From Gammaproteobacteria bacterium (lineage in GTDB: Bacteria; Pseudomonadota; Gammaproteobacteria; Steroidobacterales; Foliamicaceae), in NCBI GenBank assembly GCA_026708965.1, contig JAPOTY010000047.1:55021-119020 (forward strand): a stretch of DNA of 64,000 bases. Direction: 5' to 3'. Made by a program: the position numbers and the translations under genes. The notes under the pieces were generated by a model that was given only the letters and a program-made list of their open reading frames with translations, searched no databases and had not been told where the DNA came from. The stretch's first letter is position 1, and every line of letters begins with the position of its first letter. Below, piece by piece: positions 19,407-29,124 of this stretch.

Positions 19407-20447
19407 ATGCAGCGGCTTTCGCAGCACGAGCGAGGACTTACGCTTGGCGAACTGGCCCGGCGCAATGATTGCGATTTGCGCGGCAAGCCCGATATTCGTG
19501 TTCATCGCGTCGCGCCGCTGGCACGCGCCGACTCCCGCTGCGTTGCCTTCTTTCTTCAGCGGGCCTATCTCGACGACCTGCGCGCCACCTCCGCCGCCGC
19601 CGTGATCCTGAGCGAGCGGCACGCCGGGGAATGCCCTGTTGCGGCGCTGCTCACTCCCGATCCGTATGGCGCTTACGCGCGCGTCGCCGACGATCTGCAT
19701 GCGCTCGCGCCGCTCAATCCCGGGGTTCATCCCCACGCCACCGTGTCGCCCGGCGCCGCCGTGGATGCCTCGTGCGAGGTATCGCCCGGCGCCCGCGTGG
19801 GCGCGGGAGCCGTGCTTGAGCGGGGTGTGTTCCTAGGGCCGAACGTGACGGTGGGCGCCGGCGCCCGCATCGGCGAGGATTCCCGACTGCTGGCCAACGT
19901 CGCGATCGGCGAGGAGGCGAGGATCGGGCGGCGCTGCATCGTGCATCCCTCGGCCGTGCTCGGCTCCGATGGCTTCGGGCAGGCGCCGTCGGAGGACGGA
20001 AGCTGGCGCAAGATTCCGCAGTTGGGTTCGGTGCGGGTGGGTGACGATGTTGAGATCGGCGCCGGCGCCGTGATCGACCGGGGCGCGCTGGAGGATACCG
20101 TGATCGGCGATGGCGCGCGGCTGGACAACCTGATCCAGGTGGGACACAACGTGCATATCGGCGAGCACACCGCGATTGCCGCCGGCTGCATGATTGCCGG
20201 CAGTGCTAGGATCGGTCGGCGCTGCCGGATCGCCGGCGGCGTGGGTATTGCCGGCCATCTGCAAATTTGCGATGACGTGGTCCTGCTTGCGCGCACCGTG
20301 GTGACGAGCTCGGTGAAGGAACCCGGCACGTACGCCGGCTCCATGACGCCGATGGAGGAGGTCGCGAGCTGGCGCAGGAACGCCGCGCGATTTCGGCGGC
20401 TCGACGAGCTGTATCGCCGGGTGCGGCGGCTGGAGCGCCGCAAATGA
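19407..20447 (+). CDS. lpxD: UDP-3-O-acylglucosamine N-acyltransferase
   Basis: Left-handed beta-helix hexapeptides; VLGSDGFGQAPSEDGSWRKIPQLGSVRVGDDVEIGA. Confidence 0.95.
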   Translation: MQRLSQHERGLTLGELARRNDCDLRGKPDIRVHRVAPLARADSRCVAFFLQRAYLDDLRATSAAAVILSERHAGECPVAALLTPDPYGAYARVADDLHALAPLNPGVHPHATVSPGAAVDASCEVSPGARVGAGAVLERGVFLGPNVTVGAGARIGEDSRLLANVAIGEEARIGRRCIVHPSAVLGSDGFGQAPSEDGSWRKIPQLGSVRVGDDVEIGAGAVIDRGALEDTVIGDGARLDNLIQVGHNVHIGEHTAIAAGCMIAGSARIGRRCRIAGGVGIAGHLQICDDVVLLARTVVTSSVKEPGTYAGSMTPMEEVASWRRNAARFRRLDELYRRVRRLERRK

Positions 20448-21223
20448 CCGCGATCCATCCTACTGCGGTGGTCTCGTCGCGGGCCCGGCTTGCGGCGGAT
20501 GTCAGGGTGGGGCCTTACGCGGTGATCGGCGCCGGCGTGGAGATCGGAAACGATTGCGAGATCGGTTCGCACGCGGTGGTGGAGGGCCCTACCCGCATGG
20601 GCGCCCGAAACGTTGTCCATCCGCATGCCGCCATCGGCCGCGATCCGCAGGATCGCAAGTTCCAACCGGGAGAAGCCAGCCGTCTTGAGATCGGCGACGG
20701 CAACACGATCCGCGAGTTCGTGACCATCAATCGCGGCACCGAAGCCGGAGGCGGCGTGACGCGCATAGGGAATGGGTGCTGGCTGATGGCGAGCGCGCAT
20801 ATTGCCCATGACTGCATCGTGGGCGACGATGTGGTGATGGCGAACTTCGCCAGCGTGGCGGGCCATGTGCAGGTGGGCAACCACGTCACCATGGCGGGCT
20901 TTGCCGGGGCCCACCAGTTCTGCCGGATCGGCGACTACAGTTTCGTGGGGATCTACTCAGGCGTTACCCGCGACGTGCCCCCCTATGTGCTGGTGGCCGG
21001 GCAGCCGCCCAAGCCCAGAGGCGTCAACGTCACCGGGCTGCGGCGCCATGGGTTCAGCGCCGGGCAGCGGGCCAATATCGAGCGCGCCTACCGAACGCTG
21101 TACCGCAGGGGACTGAGCCGCGCCGAGGCCGTGGAGGCGATCGCCGAGTCGGCGGGCGAGCAGCCCGAGCTCGACCGGCTGATCCGATTTCTTGCCGAAT
21201 CCGGCCGCGGCCTCTTGCGTTGA
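20444..21223 (+). CDS. lpxA: UDP-N-acetylglucosamine acyltransferase
   Basis: IHPTAVVSSRARLAADVRVGPYAVIG...IREFVTINRGTEAGGGVTRIGNGCWLMASAHIAHDC. Confidence 0.96.
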   Translation: MTAIHPTAVVSSRARLAADVRVGPYAVIGAGVEIGNDCEIGSHAVVEGPTRMGARNVVHPHAAIGRDPQDRKFQPGEASRLEIGDGNTIREFVTINRGTEAGGGVTRIGNGCWLMASAHIAHDCIVGDDVVMANFASVAGHVQVGNHVTMAGFAGAHQFCRIGDYSFVGIYSGVTRDVPPYVLVAGQPPKPRGVNVTGLRRHGFSAGQRANIERAYRTLYRRGLSRAEAVEAIAESAGEQPELDRLIRFLAESGRGLLR

Positions 21224-21230
21224 GCGCAGA

Positions 21231-22382
21231 GTGCTGACGGGTTCCAGGGTCCGGCCTCTGCGGATCGCGGTGGTTGCCGGCGAAGCCTCCGGCGATCGCT
21301 TGGGCGCGGGTTTGATCCGCGCCCTGGTTGTCGGGCCCCGGGCGGTGGAGATCGCCGGTGTGGCCGGCCCCGAAATGCGCGAGGCCGGCTGCAGGCCGCT
21401 GATGGACGCATCAGGGTTTGCGGTGATGGGCCTTGCGGAAATCCTCTCGCATCTGCCCCGGCTCTGGATGCTTCGGCGGCGGCTTCTTGGGCAGCTTGCG
21501 GCGTTTCGCCCGGACGTTTTCGTGGGCATCGACTCGCCGGAACTTAATCTCGGTCTGGCAGCGCGCATGAAGAAGCTGGGCGTTCCAACCGTGCAGTACG
21601 TTTGCCCTTCCATATGGGCTTGGCGGGCAGGCCGCGCGCGGCGCATCCGGCGCTGCTGCGATTCGGTTCTTTGCCTGCTGCCGTTTGAGCTTCCCCTGCT
21701 GCGCGAGCAGGGCATACCGGGCGAATTCGTGGGCCATCCGCTGGCCGATGCGGCGCGGAACGGGAGCCGCCGGGAAGGCAACCGCGGAAACAGCTTGCTG
21801 GTGGCGCTGCTGCCGGGCTCCCGGCGTTCGGAAATTCTGCGCATAGGCCCGTCGATCGCGCAAGCGGCGGCGTGGCTGGCCGCACGCCGTTCCAGCGCCC
21901 GGTTTGCCTTCGCGGCGGCCACAGGCCTGGGCGCCGTTCAATTTTCCGCAATCCTGAAGCGGTTTGCGCCTGATATTGAGGTGCGGACTTGGTCCGGCAG
22001 CGCCCGCGCCCTGCTGGCGAAAGCCGACCTCGCCTTGGCGGCTTCGGGCACGGTCACGATGGAGGCCATGCTATCGGGCTGTCCGCTGGTGGTTGCGTAC
22101 CGGGTTGCGCCGCTAACCGCATGGATCGCGCGCGCCTTTCGGCTCGTGAAGACGCCTTGGATTTCGCTGCCCAATATTCTGGCCGGGAGCGGGATCGTGC
22201 CCGAGCTGCTCCAAGGCCGGGCCTGCGGCGAGTTGCTGGGCGCCGAATTGCTGCGCCTGCATGACGATCCGCAGGCGCGCCGGAGCATGCGCGCGGAATT
22301 TGCCCGGCTGTCGGCGTTGCTGGGCCGGGGCGCGAGCGCGCGGGCGGCGAAGGCGGTGCTGGCTGCGGCGCGCGCTTTCTAA
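21231..22382 (+). CDS. lpxB: Lipid-A-disaccharide synthase
   Basis: LRIAVVAGEASGDRLGAGLIRAL...QYVCPSIWAWRAGRARRIRR...LPGSRRSEI; GTG start proposed at 21231. Confidence 0.94.
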   Translation: MLTGSRVRPLRIAVVAGEASGDRLGAGLIRALVVGPRAVEIAGVAGPEMREAGCRPLMDASGFAVMGLAEILSHLPRLWMLRRRLLGQLAAFRPDVFVGIDSPELNLGLAARMKKLGVPTVQYVCPSIWAWRAGRARRIRRCCDSVLCLLPFELPLLREQGIPGEFVGHPLADAARNGSRREGNRGNSLLVALLPGSRRSEILRIGPSIAQAAAWLAARRSSARFAFAAATGLGAVQFSAILKRFAPDIEVRTWSGSARALLAKADLALAASGTVTMEAMLSGCPLVVAYRVAPLTAWIARAFRLVKTPWISLPNILAGSGIVPELLQGRACGELLGAELLRLHDDPQARRSMRAEFARLSALLGRGASARAAKAVLAAARAF

Positions 22383-22384
22383 AC

Positions 22385-22966
22385 ATGGAAAAGCTGCTTG
22401 CGGGAGTCGATGAAGCGGGCCGCGGCGCATTGGCCGGACCGGTTGTTGCGGCAGCCGTGGTGCTGCCGGCTGGCGGGCGCGTGCCCGGAGTGCGCGATTC
22501 CAAGCAGCTGGCCCCCGGGCGCCGCGCCGTGCTGGAACGCCGAATCAGGATCGAGTGCCTTTGCTGGGCGGTAGGCCTGGCCACCGTCGAGGAGATCGAC
22601 CGCTTGAATATTCTGCAAGCCAGCCTCTTGGCCATGCATAGGGCCTTGGGCGGGCTGTCGCGCCGCGCCGCGCTGGTTCGCGTGGACGGTCCGCATCTGC
22701 CGGAGTTGCCGCTTGGCTGGAGGGGCAAGGTTCAACTAGAAGCGATGGTTGGCGGAGATCGCCGTTGCCCGGCCATCGCGGCGGCTTCCGTGCTGGCCAA
22801 GGAGTGGCGGGACCGCGCGATGCGGCAGCTGGCCCTCCGCTGGCCGGGCTACCGCCTAGCGCAGCATAAGGGCTACGGAGTCCCGGCGCACCGCTTGGCT
22901 CTGCAGCGCCTTGGGGCCAGCCCGGCGCACCGGATGAGTTTCCGCCCGGTTCGTGACGCCTTGTGA
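22385..22966 (+). CDS. rnhB: Ribonuclease HII
   Basis: LLAGVDEAGRGALAGPVVAAAVVL...RDSKQLAPGRRAVL. Confidence 0.96.
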   Translation: MEKLLAGVDEAGRGALAGPVVAAAVVLPAGGRVPGVRDSKQLAPGRRAVLERRIRIECLCWAVGLATVEEIDRLNILQASLLAMHRALGGLSRRAALVRVDGPHLPELPLGWRGKVQLEAMVGGDRRCPAIAAASVLAKEWRDRAMRQLALRWPGYRLAQHKGYGVPAHRLALQRLGASPAHRMSFRPVRDAL

Positions 22967-25900
22967 GGTCCGAACGGAACATGCAAGCGGTCCCCTTCGT
23001 TCATCTGCGCGTGCATTCGGAGTTCTCGCTGGTTGATTCGGTTCTGCGCATCAGCGGAAGCAACGCCAGCTTCTGCCGCGCCGTCCGCGAACGGGGCATG
23101 CCGGCTGTGGCTTTGACCGATCTCAACAATATGTTCGGCGCGGTGCGCTTCTACCGCGCCGCGCTGCGGGCCGGCATCAAGCCCATTCTGGGCGCCGATC
23201 TGCATCTGGCGCCGGGCACGCCGGGCGGGGCGCCCGGTCGGCTCACGCTGTTGTGCCGGGATGCCGCGGGCTATAGGAGGCTGCTGCGCCTTGTTTCGCG
23301 GATGCATCTGGAGATGGAGGCGCGCGAAGCGCCGCTGCTTGATCCGCAGTGGCTAACGGCCGAAGCGTTGCAGGGCCTGTTTGGATTAACGGCGCTGGAA
23401 AGCTCGGCGGCCGGCCCGCCGTCGCGCGCCGAGCATGACCGGGTGCTGGCGCTGCGCAGCGTTATGGGCGAGCGCCTATTTTTGGAGGTCAGCCGGCTGG
23501 GCCGGCCCGGCGAGTCCCGGATGACGCAGCGGACCGTGGAAATGGGCGCCGCGCAGGGGATTCCCCTAGTGGCGGTTAACGATGTTCGTTTCCTGGACAA
23601 AAGCGAATTTACGGCGCATGAAGCCCGCGTGTGCATCCATCAAGGCGAAATCCTTAACGATCCTCAGCGCAGTAGCCTGTACACGGCCCAGCAGTACCTG
23701 AGAACGCCCGGAGAAATGGCCGGGTTGTTCAGCGACCTCCCCGAGGCTCTTGGAAACACGGTGGCCATTGCGCGCGCCTGCAACGTGGAGTTGAACCTAG
23801 GGCATCCGCGCCTGCCCAAGGCGCGAGTGCCGAAAGGGGTGGACGAGGGCCGCTTTCTCCAATCGGAGGCACAGGCCGGGCTGGCCAAGCGCTTGGGCAT
23901 CGAGACCGCGGGCGGGCTTGAGGCCGGGTTGCCGGAAAAATATGAAAAGCGCTTGCAGGCCGAGCTGAAAGTAGTGGAGCGCATGGATTATCCGGGCTAC
24001 TTCCTGATCGTTGCCGATATCGTTCGCTGGGCGCGCCAGAACGATGTGCCGGTGGGCCCGGGCCGCGGGTCGGCGGCCGGCTCGCTCATCAGTTACGCGC
24101 TGGGCATCACCGCCATCGATCCGCTGCGCTACGGATTGATCTTCGAGCGCTTCCTGAATCCTGAGCGGATTTCCATGCCTGATATCGATATCGATTTTTG
24201 CGGCGAGCGGCGGGAACGGGTGCTGAGCTATGTGGCGCGGGAGTACGGCGAGGATCGCGTTGCCCAGATCATCACTTTCAATCGCCTCGCGGCACGCGCG
24301 GCGATCAAGGACGCGACCCGGGTGCTGGCCTATCCGCTGGGGCTGGGCGAGCAGATCGCGGGGCTCATTCCTCCTTTGCCGGTTGGGGTGACCATAGAGC
24401 AGGCGATGAAGGACGACCGGGAGCTTCGCCACCTCTACAATACCGACGGAGAGGCGCGCGAAGTGGTTGATTTGGCGCTTCAATTCGAGGGATTGCCTCG
24501 AAACGCCAGCACCCATGCGGGCGGGGTCGTGATCGCTCCATCGGAGCTGGAGCACTTTACGCCGCTCTACCGCCAGGATAGCGATTCCCCCACCGTGACC
24601 CAGTTCGACAAGGACGATATCGAGTCCGTGGGCTTGGTCAAATTCGATTTTCTGGCGCTGAACGACCTCACCACCATTACCCGCACCGTGGACAAGGTCA
24701 ATCGCGACCGCGCGGCCTGCGGCAAGGGTCCCATCGATATCGCGAATATTCCCCTGGACGATGCCGGAGTATTCGAATTGCTTCGCAACCTGCGCACGCG
24801 GGCAGTGTTTCAGCTGGAATCCAGGGGCATGCGCGAACTGATCCGCAACCTCAAGCCCGACCGCTTCAGCGACATGATCGCGCTGGTGGCGCTGTTCCGC
24901 CCCGGGCCTTTGCAAACCGGCATGGCCGATACCTACATCCGGCGAAAGCACGGCCAGGAAGCCGTGGACTATCTGCACGAGGATCTCCGCGAGCTGCTCG
25001 GCGAGACTTACGGAGTGATCCTTTATCAGGAGCAGGTCATGGAGATCGCGCGGCTGATCGCGGGCTACAGCTTCGCCCAGGCCGACGGGCTGCGGCGGGC
25101 GATGGGCAAAAAGCTCAAGGAGGAAATGGCCGACCAGCGCTCGGTATTTGTGAACGGGGCGCTTGAGCACGGCCTGGCGCGCGACAAGGCTGAGCATATC
25201 TTCAATCTGATGGAGACTTTCGCCGGTTACGGCTTCAACAAGTCGCATTCCGCCGCCTATGCGACGGTCGCCTACCAGACGGCTTGGTTGAAGGCGCGCT
25301 ATCCGGCGCAGTACATGGCATCCACCATGACCACTGACATGAGCGCGCATGAGCGCCTCTACTGGATGACGCAGGAATGCCTGGCCCTAGGCATTGAAGT
25401 GCTGCCGCCGGATGTGAACCACTCGGAGGTCGGTTTCAGCGCAGTGGACGACAAGACCGTCCGTTGCGGGCTGGGCGCCATACGCGGGCTGGGACAGGGC
25501 GCCGCCAAGGCGATTTTTGCCGAGCGCAGTTCAGCCGGGGCATTCGCGTCGCTGGGCGACTTTTTTGCGCGGGTCAGCGCTTCGGGTCTGCATCTGCGTC
25601 AGGCCGAGCCGCTGGGGCGGTCCGGCGCCCTCGACAGCCTTTGCGGCAATCGCGCAGCGGTGATGCAGGTGCTGCCCACCGCCTTGGCTGCGGCCGCCCA
25701 GGCCGCCCGGGATGCCGAATGCGGCCAGGAGGGCTTGTTTGAAGACGGCGGCTCCGCCGAGCGGATCGAGATTCCCGGCGTGCCCGAATGGGGGCTTCGC
25801 GAGCGGCTGGACGGAGAGCGGCGCAGCCTGGGTTTCTGCTTGAGCGGTCATCCCTTCGACGAGTACAGGGACGAGGCGGGCAGGCTCACGGGCGGCAGCC

Positions 25901-26466
25901 TGCGCGAGATCCTCGATGGTGTCCGGGCGGGAACGCTGGAAAAGAACGACGCGCCAACGATCATGGTGGCCGGCAGCGTGCTGCGGAAGTGGCGCAGGGG
26001 CGGCGCCAACTTCTTCGACCTTGACGATGGCGAAGCGCGCCTGCCGGTGCGTCTGCCGCGCTGGGACTCGGGGGCGCCGCCTGCCGGGCTTATCGCGCCG
26101 CACTCCCTGGTTGCGGTGAAGGGCCGCCTGGTCCGTTTGATGCGCGGCGAGCGCAACCTGTTCGCGGACTCGGTGGAGTCGCTCGACGATATGATGGATA
26201 TCCGCGCCCAAGAGCTGCTTTTGCGCTGCGCCTCCTCACCCGAACCTAGGGAAATATTCGCCCAATTGCAGCGATTGCTGAAAGGCCACACTCCGGGCAA
26301 CGCCGTCGTTGTCATTCGGCACACGGGTCGTGGCGCGACCGGCCGGCTGCGGCTGGGGGCCGGCTGGAGAGTCCGGGCATCGGAGTCCTTGCGGCATGCG
26401 CTGCGGCAGTCTCCAGCGGTGGAGGAATTCGAGTTCCGGTACGGGCGCCAGCCTCGGCAGCCTTAA
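22963..26466 (+). CDS. dnaE: DNA polymerase III subunit alpha
   Basis: FVHLRVHSEFSLVDSVLRI...VGPGRGSAAGSLISYALGITAIDPLRYGLIFERFLNPERISMPDIDIDFC; real start may be 22981. Confidence 0.97.
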   Translation: MRSERNMQAVPFVHLRVHSEFSLVDSVLRISGSNASFCRAVRERGMPAVALTDLNNMFGAVRFYRAALRAGIKPILGADLHLAPGTPGGAPGRLTLLCRDAAGYRRLLRLVSRMHLEMEAREAPLLDPQWLTAEALQGLFGLTALESSAAGPPSRAEHDRVLALRSVMGERLFLEVSRLGRPGESRMTQRTVEMGAAQGIPLVAVNDVRFLDKSEFTAHEARVCIHQGEILNDPQRSSLYTAQQYLRTPGEMAGLFSDLPEALGNTVAIARACNVELNLGHPRLPKARVPKGVDEGRFLQSEAQAGLAKRLGIETAGGLEAGLPEKYEKRLQAELKVVERMDYPGYFLIVADIVRWARQNDVPVGPGRGSAAGSLISYALGITAIDPLRYGLIFERFLNPERISMPDIDIDFCGERRERVLSYVAREYGEDRVAQIITFNRLAARAAIKDATRVLAYPLGLGEQIAGLIPPLPVGVTIEQAMKDDRELRHLYNTDGEAREVVDLALQFEGLPRNASTHAGGVVIAPSELEHFTPLYRQDSDSPTVTQFDKDDIESVGLVKFDFLALNDLTTITRTVDKVNRDRAACGKGPIDIANIPLDDAGVFELLRNLRTRAVFQLESRGMRELIRNLKPDRFSDMIALVALFRPGPLQTGMADTYIRRKHGQEAVDYLHEDLRELLGETYGVILYQEQVMEIARLIAGYSFAQADGLRRAMGKKLKEEMADQRSVFVNGALEHGLARDKAEHIFNLMETFAGYGFNKSHSAAYATVAYQTAWLKARYPAQYMASTMTTDMSAHERLYWMTQECLALGIEVLPPDVNHSEVGFSAVDDKTVRCGLGAIRGLGQGAAKAIFAERSSAGAFASLGDFFARVSASGLHLRQAEPLGRSGALDSLCGNRAAVMQVLPTALAAAAQAARDAECGQEGLFEDGGSAERIEIPGVPEWGLRERLDGERRSLGFCLSGHPFDEYRDEAGRLTGGSLREILDGVRAGTLEKNDAPTIMVAGSVLRKWRRGGANFFDLDDGEARLPVRLPRWDSGAPPAGLIAPHSLVAVKGRLVRLMRGERNLFADSVESLDDMMDIRAQELLLRCASSPEPREIFAQLQRLLKGHTPGNAVVVIRHTGRGATGRLRLGAGWRVRASESLRHALRQSPAVEEFEFRYGRQPRQP

Positions 26467-26498
26467 GGGCATAAAATCCCCAGTCCCGTTCGGACCTT

Positions 26499-27461
26499 AT
26501 GTCTATGGAATCTTTCCTTGACTTCGAGCAGCCCATCGCGGAGCTGGAGAGCAAGATCGAGCAACTGCGGTTTCTCGATAATGACTCGGGCGTGGATGTG
26601 GCTGCGGAAATCCAGCGGCTTGAGCGCAGCCGCCGCTCGCTCACGCGCAGAATCTACCGGAAGCTTTCGCCTTGGCAGACCGCGCAGGTGGCCCGCCACC
26701 CCAAGCGCCCCTACTCGCTGGACTATATCGCCAGCCTGAGCGCCGACTTCCAGGAACTGCACGGCGATCGAATATACGCCGACGACTTCGCCATAGTGGG
26801 TGGGCCCGGCAGGATCGACGGAACCCCGGTCATGTTTATCGGCCACCAGAAAGGACGCGACACCGCGACCCGGGTGCGACGAAATTACGGCATGGCCCGC
26901 CCGGAGGGCTACCGCAAAGCCCAGCGGCTGATGAGGCTTGCGGAGAAGTTCGGCCTGCCGGTGGTGACGCTGATCGACACGCCTGGCGCTTACCCCGGAA
27001 TCGGCGCGGAGGAACGCGGCCAGAGCGAAGCCATCGCTTCGAGCCTGAACTGCATGGTGGGCCTCAAGACGCCCATCATCAGCGCCATCATCGGCGAGGG
27101 CGGCTCGGGCGGCGCGCTCGCCATCGGCATTGCCGATGTGGTGGTCATGCTTGAGTACAGCATCTACTCGGTGATTTCACCGGAAGGCTGCGCCAGCATC
27201 CTATGGAAGAGCGCCGAGCACGCTGCCGAGGCGGCCGATGCCATGGGCGTGACCGCCAGCCGCCTGCTCAAATTCAAGCTGGTTGACGAAGTGCTTGACG
27301 AGCCTCTGGGCGGCGCCCACCGTAATCCCGACGAGGTCGTGGAAAGTCTCAAAAAGGCGATCAACAAACACTTGGCGCATCTCACCCGCCTCGATATTCC
27401 GCAACTGCTCGAACGCCGCCAGCAACGCTTGCTGAATTACGGCGTTTTCCGCGAAGCTTGA
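26499..27461 (+). CDS. accA: Acetyl-CoA carboxylase carboxyltransferase subunit alpha
   Basis: [19 protein letters not shown]...[44 protein letters not shown]. Confidence 0.97.
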   Translation: MSMESFLDFEQPIAELESKIEQLRFLDNDSGVDVAAEIQRLERSRRSLTRRIYRKLSPWQTAQVARHPKRPYSLDYIASLSADFQELHGDRIYADDFAIVGGPGRIDGTPVMFIGHQKGRDTATRVRRNYGMARPEGYRKAQRLMRLAEKFGLPVVTLIDTPGAYPGIGAEERGQSEAIASSLNCMVGLKTPIISAIIGEGGSGGALAIGIADVVVMLEYSIYSVISPEGCASILWKSAEHAAEAADAMGVTASRLLKFKLVDEVLDEPLGGAHRNPDEVVESLKKAINKHLAHLTRLDIPQLLERRQQRLLNYGVFREA

Positions 27462-27472
27462 CACACTCAGAC

Positions 27473-28657
27473 ATGCAACAGGGTGATACTCTGCCTCCGC
27501 CACCGAAGTATCGGCTGCCACCTGAACGATCAGCTTTCCAATCGGTGTGGATATGGACCGCCAAAATCCTTATCTTTATTGGATCGCTTGTTTTTGCGAT
27601 CACTTGCGTCCAACTGATTACCGGGTTTCCTGATGCTTACGGATGCATTTGCTTTGCGTATATTGCGCTTATCCTAGTTCTGGTGGGCATTGTGGTTGAA
27701 AATTTGTTTTGCTACAGGGAGCGGGTGTTCAAAAAACGGGTCGAGGATCGGAGTCAGGTCCAATGGCTGCTTCAGGAAGCGGAGTCCTTCATATGCCATA
27801 TTGAGAAAGGGAATCGTTCTTCAGGGAAGATGCGGAATCCAAATAGGCTAAAGAAAGAATTGGAAAGACTTAAATGTTTGGGGCCACAATGCTGGACGGA
27901 ATATCAAATACTCCCCCTGGATTGCCTGCTGGCCGATTTCTTTCCGCTAGCTGACTTGAAGGCTCGGGCGCTTTCTGGGCTAGCGGAGCTAAGGGAGTAT
28001 GCAGTCGGCGCCGCCTTTTCTTATGATGTAAATCTCTACTACGAGTGGGAAAAAAGAATTAACTCGATCATTGAGAGAATAGAAGATTACGAGATGCCAG
28101 CAGATGATTCTGGGAACGCTAATTCACCTGTAGAAAGTGAAGTTGGCGAACTTAGAGCTAACTTGCGGTCCCTTCGCGAGCATATTGCAGACTATCAGTT
28201 TAACTGGGCAAGGGGATCAACAATTGTCTCAAGCATACGTGTGTGTGGTTCGGTCGGTGTCGTGGTCTTTCTACTCTTGGGGCTTTTGCCTGTTTTGTCT
28301 AACTTCTCGGATATGCAATCTTCCACTTTGGGCATCTTGGACTGGGGATTTCTTGGGGCAGCGGGGGCAATGGCAGGCATTTTGCTAGGCCTTCGTAATT
28401 CCGACGAAGTTGAGGTTGGCAATACTGAGGGAGAAAAGGAACTTTGGCGGGCCGTACTAGGAATTCCGCTAGGACTGCTTTCTGGCATCTTGGCGTATGC
28501 GGCCCTCAAGGGCGGAATCATCAAGTCTGGCGCGGTAGTCCCAGAACTAGACGATCCATCGGCCTCAGATCTTGCTCTTTCAATCGTGTGGGCTGTTGTC
28601 TCTGGGTTAGGGCTTGAGAGGATTTTTGAGCGGGTCAGAGGCGCCGCTGATCTTTAG
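27473..28657 (+). CDS. Hypothetical multi-TM membrane protein
   Basis: Two N-terminal TM segments, a charged central region, C-terminal TM segments (VVVFLLLGLLPVL, FLGAAGAMAGILLGL, LGIPLGLLSGILAYAAL, LALSIVWAVVSGLGL). ORF track starts at TTG 27458 overlapping the accA stop. Confidence 0.7.
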   Translation: MQQGDTLPPPPKYRLPPERSAFQSVWIWTAKILIFIGSLVFAITCVQLITGFPDAYGCICFAYIALILVLVGIVVENLFCYRERVFKKRVEDRSQVQWLLQEAESFICHIEKGNRSSGKMRNPNRLKKELERLKCLGPQCWTEYQILPLDCLLADFFPLADLKARALSGLAELREYAVGAAFSYDVNLYYEWEKRINSIIERIEDYEMPADDSGNANSPVESEVGELRANLRSLREHIADYQFNWARGSTIVSSIRVCGSVGVVVFLLLGLLPVLSNFSDMQSSTLGILDWGFLGAAGAMAGILLGLRNSDEVEVGNTEGEKELWRAVLGIPLGLLSGILAYAALKGGIIKSGAVVPELDDPSASDLALSIVWAVVSGLGLERIFERVRGAADL

Positions 28658-28671
28658 ATGGGGCCGTTCGA

Positions 28672-29124
28672 ATGACAGTCTCGATTGGTTTAGGCAGTGA
28701 GGGCCGGTCGTCACATATTCATAGTAGAGTCTATGGCTTTGAATTATTACTTGACCTGCAAGGGTGTGATTCCGAACTTTTCAATCGACCTTATATCGAT
28801 CAGTACTTCACAGATCTTTGCAAATTAATTGATATGGAGAAGTGCGATGTTCACTTTTGGGATGATGTAGGTGTTCCTGTCGATGAAAGGCAGACTTTGC
28901 CTCATGCGAAAGGAACGTCAGCCGTGTGCTTCATACTTACAAGCAGTATCGTTATTCATACGCTTGATCTACTAGAGGCGGTCTTCGTAAATATCTTTTC
29001 ATGCAAGTCTTTTGATCCAAAAGTAGCGGAGAAATTTACAAGGGAGCGATTTGCCGCAGATTTCAGCAGCATGAGGTTTGTTGAGCGCAGGTTGTTAAGT
29101 CAACATTCGAGGGATACATCGTGA
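28672..29124 (+). CDS. S-adenosylmethionine decarboxylase-like protein
   Basis: YGFELLLDLQGCDSELFNRPYIDQYFTDLCKLIDMEKCDVHFWDD...HAKGTSAVCFILTSSIVIHTLDLLEAVFVNIFSCKSFDPKVAEKF; resembles AdoMetDC (SpeD/SpeH) with TS-x4-HT and FSC aligning to the pyruvoyl Ser, His and Cys motifs. Confidence 0.72.
   Translation: MTVSIGLGSEGRSSHIHSRVYGFELLLDLQGCDSELFNRPYIDQYFTDLCKLIDMEKCDVHFWDDVGVPVDERQTLPHAKGTSAVCFILTSSIVIHTLDLLEAVFVNIFSCKSFDPKVAEKFTRERFAADFSSMRFVERRLLSQHSRDTS

Noticed and set aside
23797-25350. 517-aa minus-strand ORF
   Set aside because: Antisense shadow of dnaE.
27458-27463. TTGACA -35-like box at the accA stop
   Set aside because: No -10 at acceptable spacing found (GATACT is ~21 nt away).
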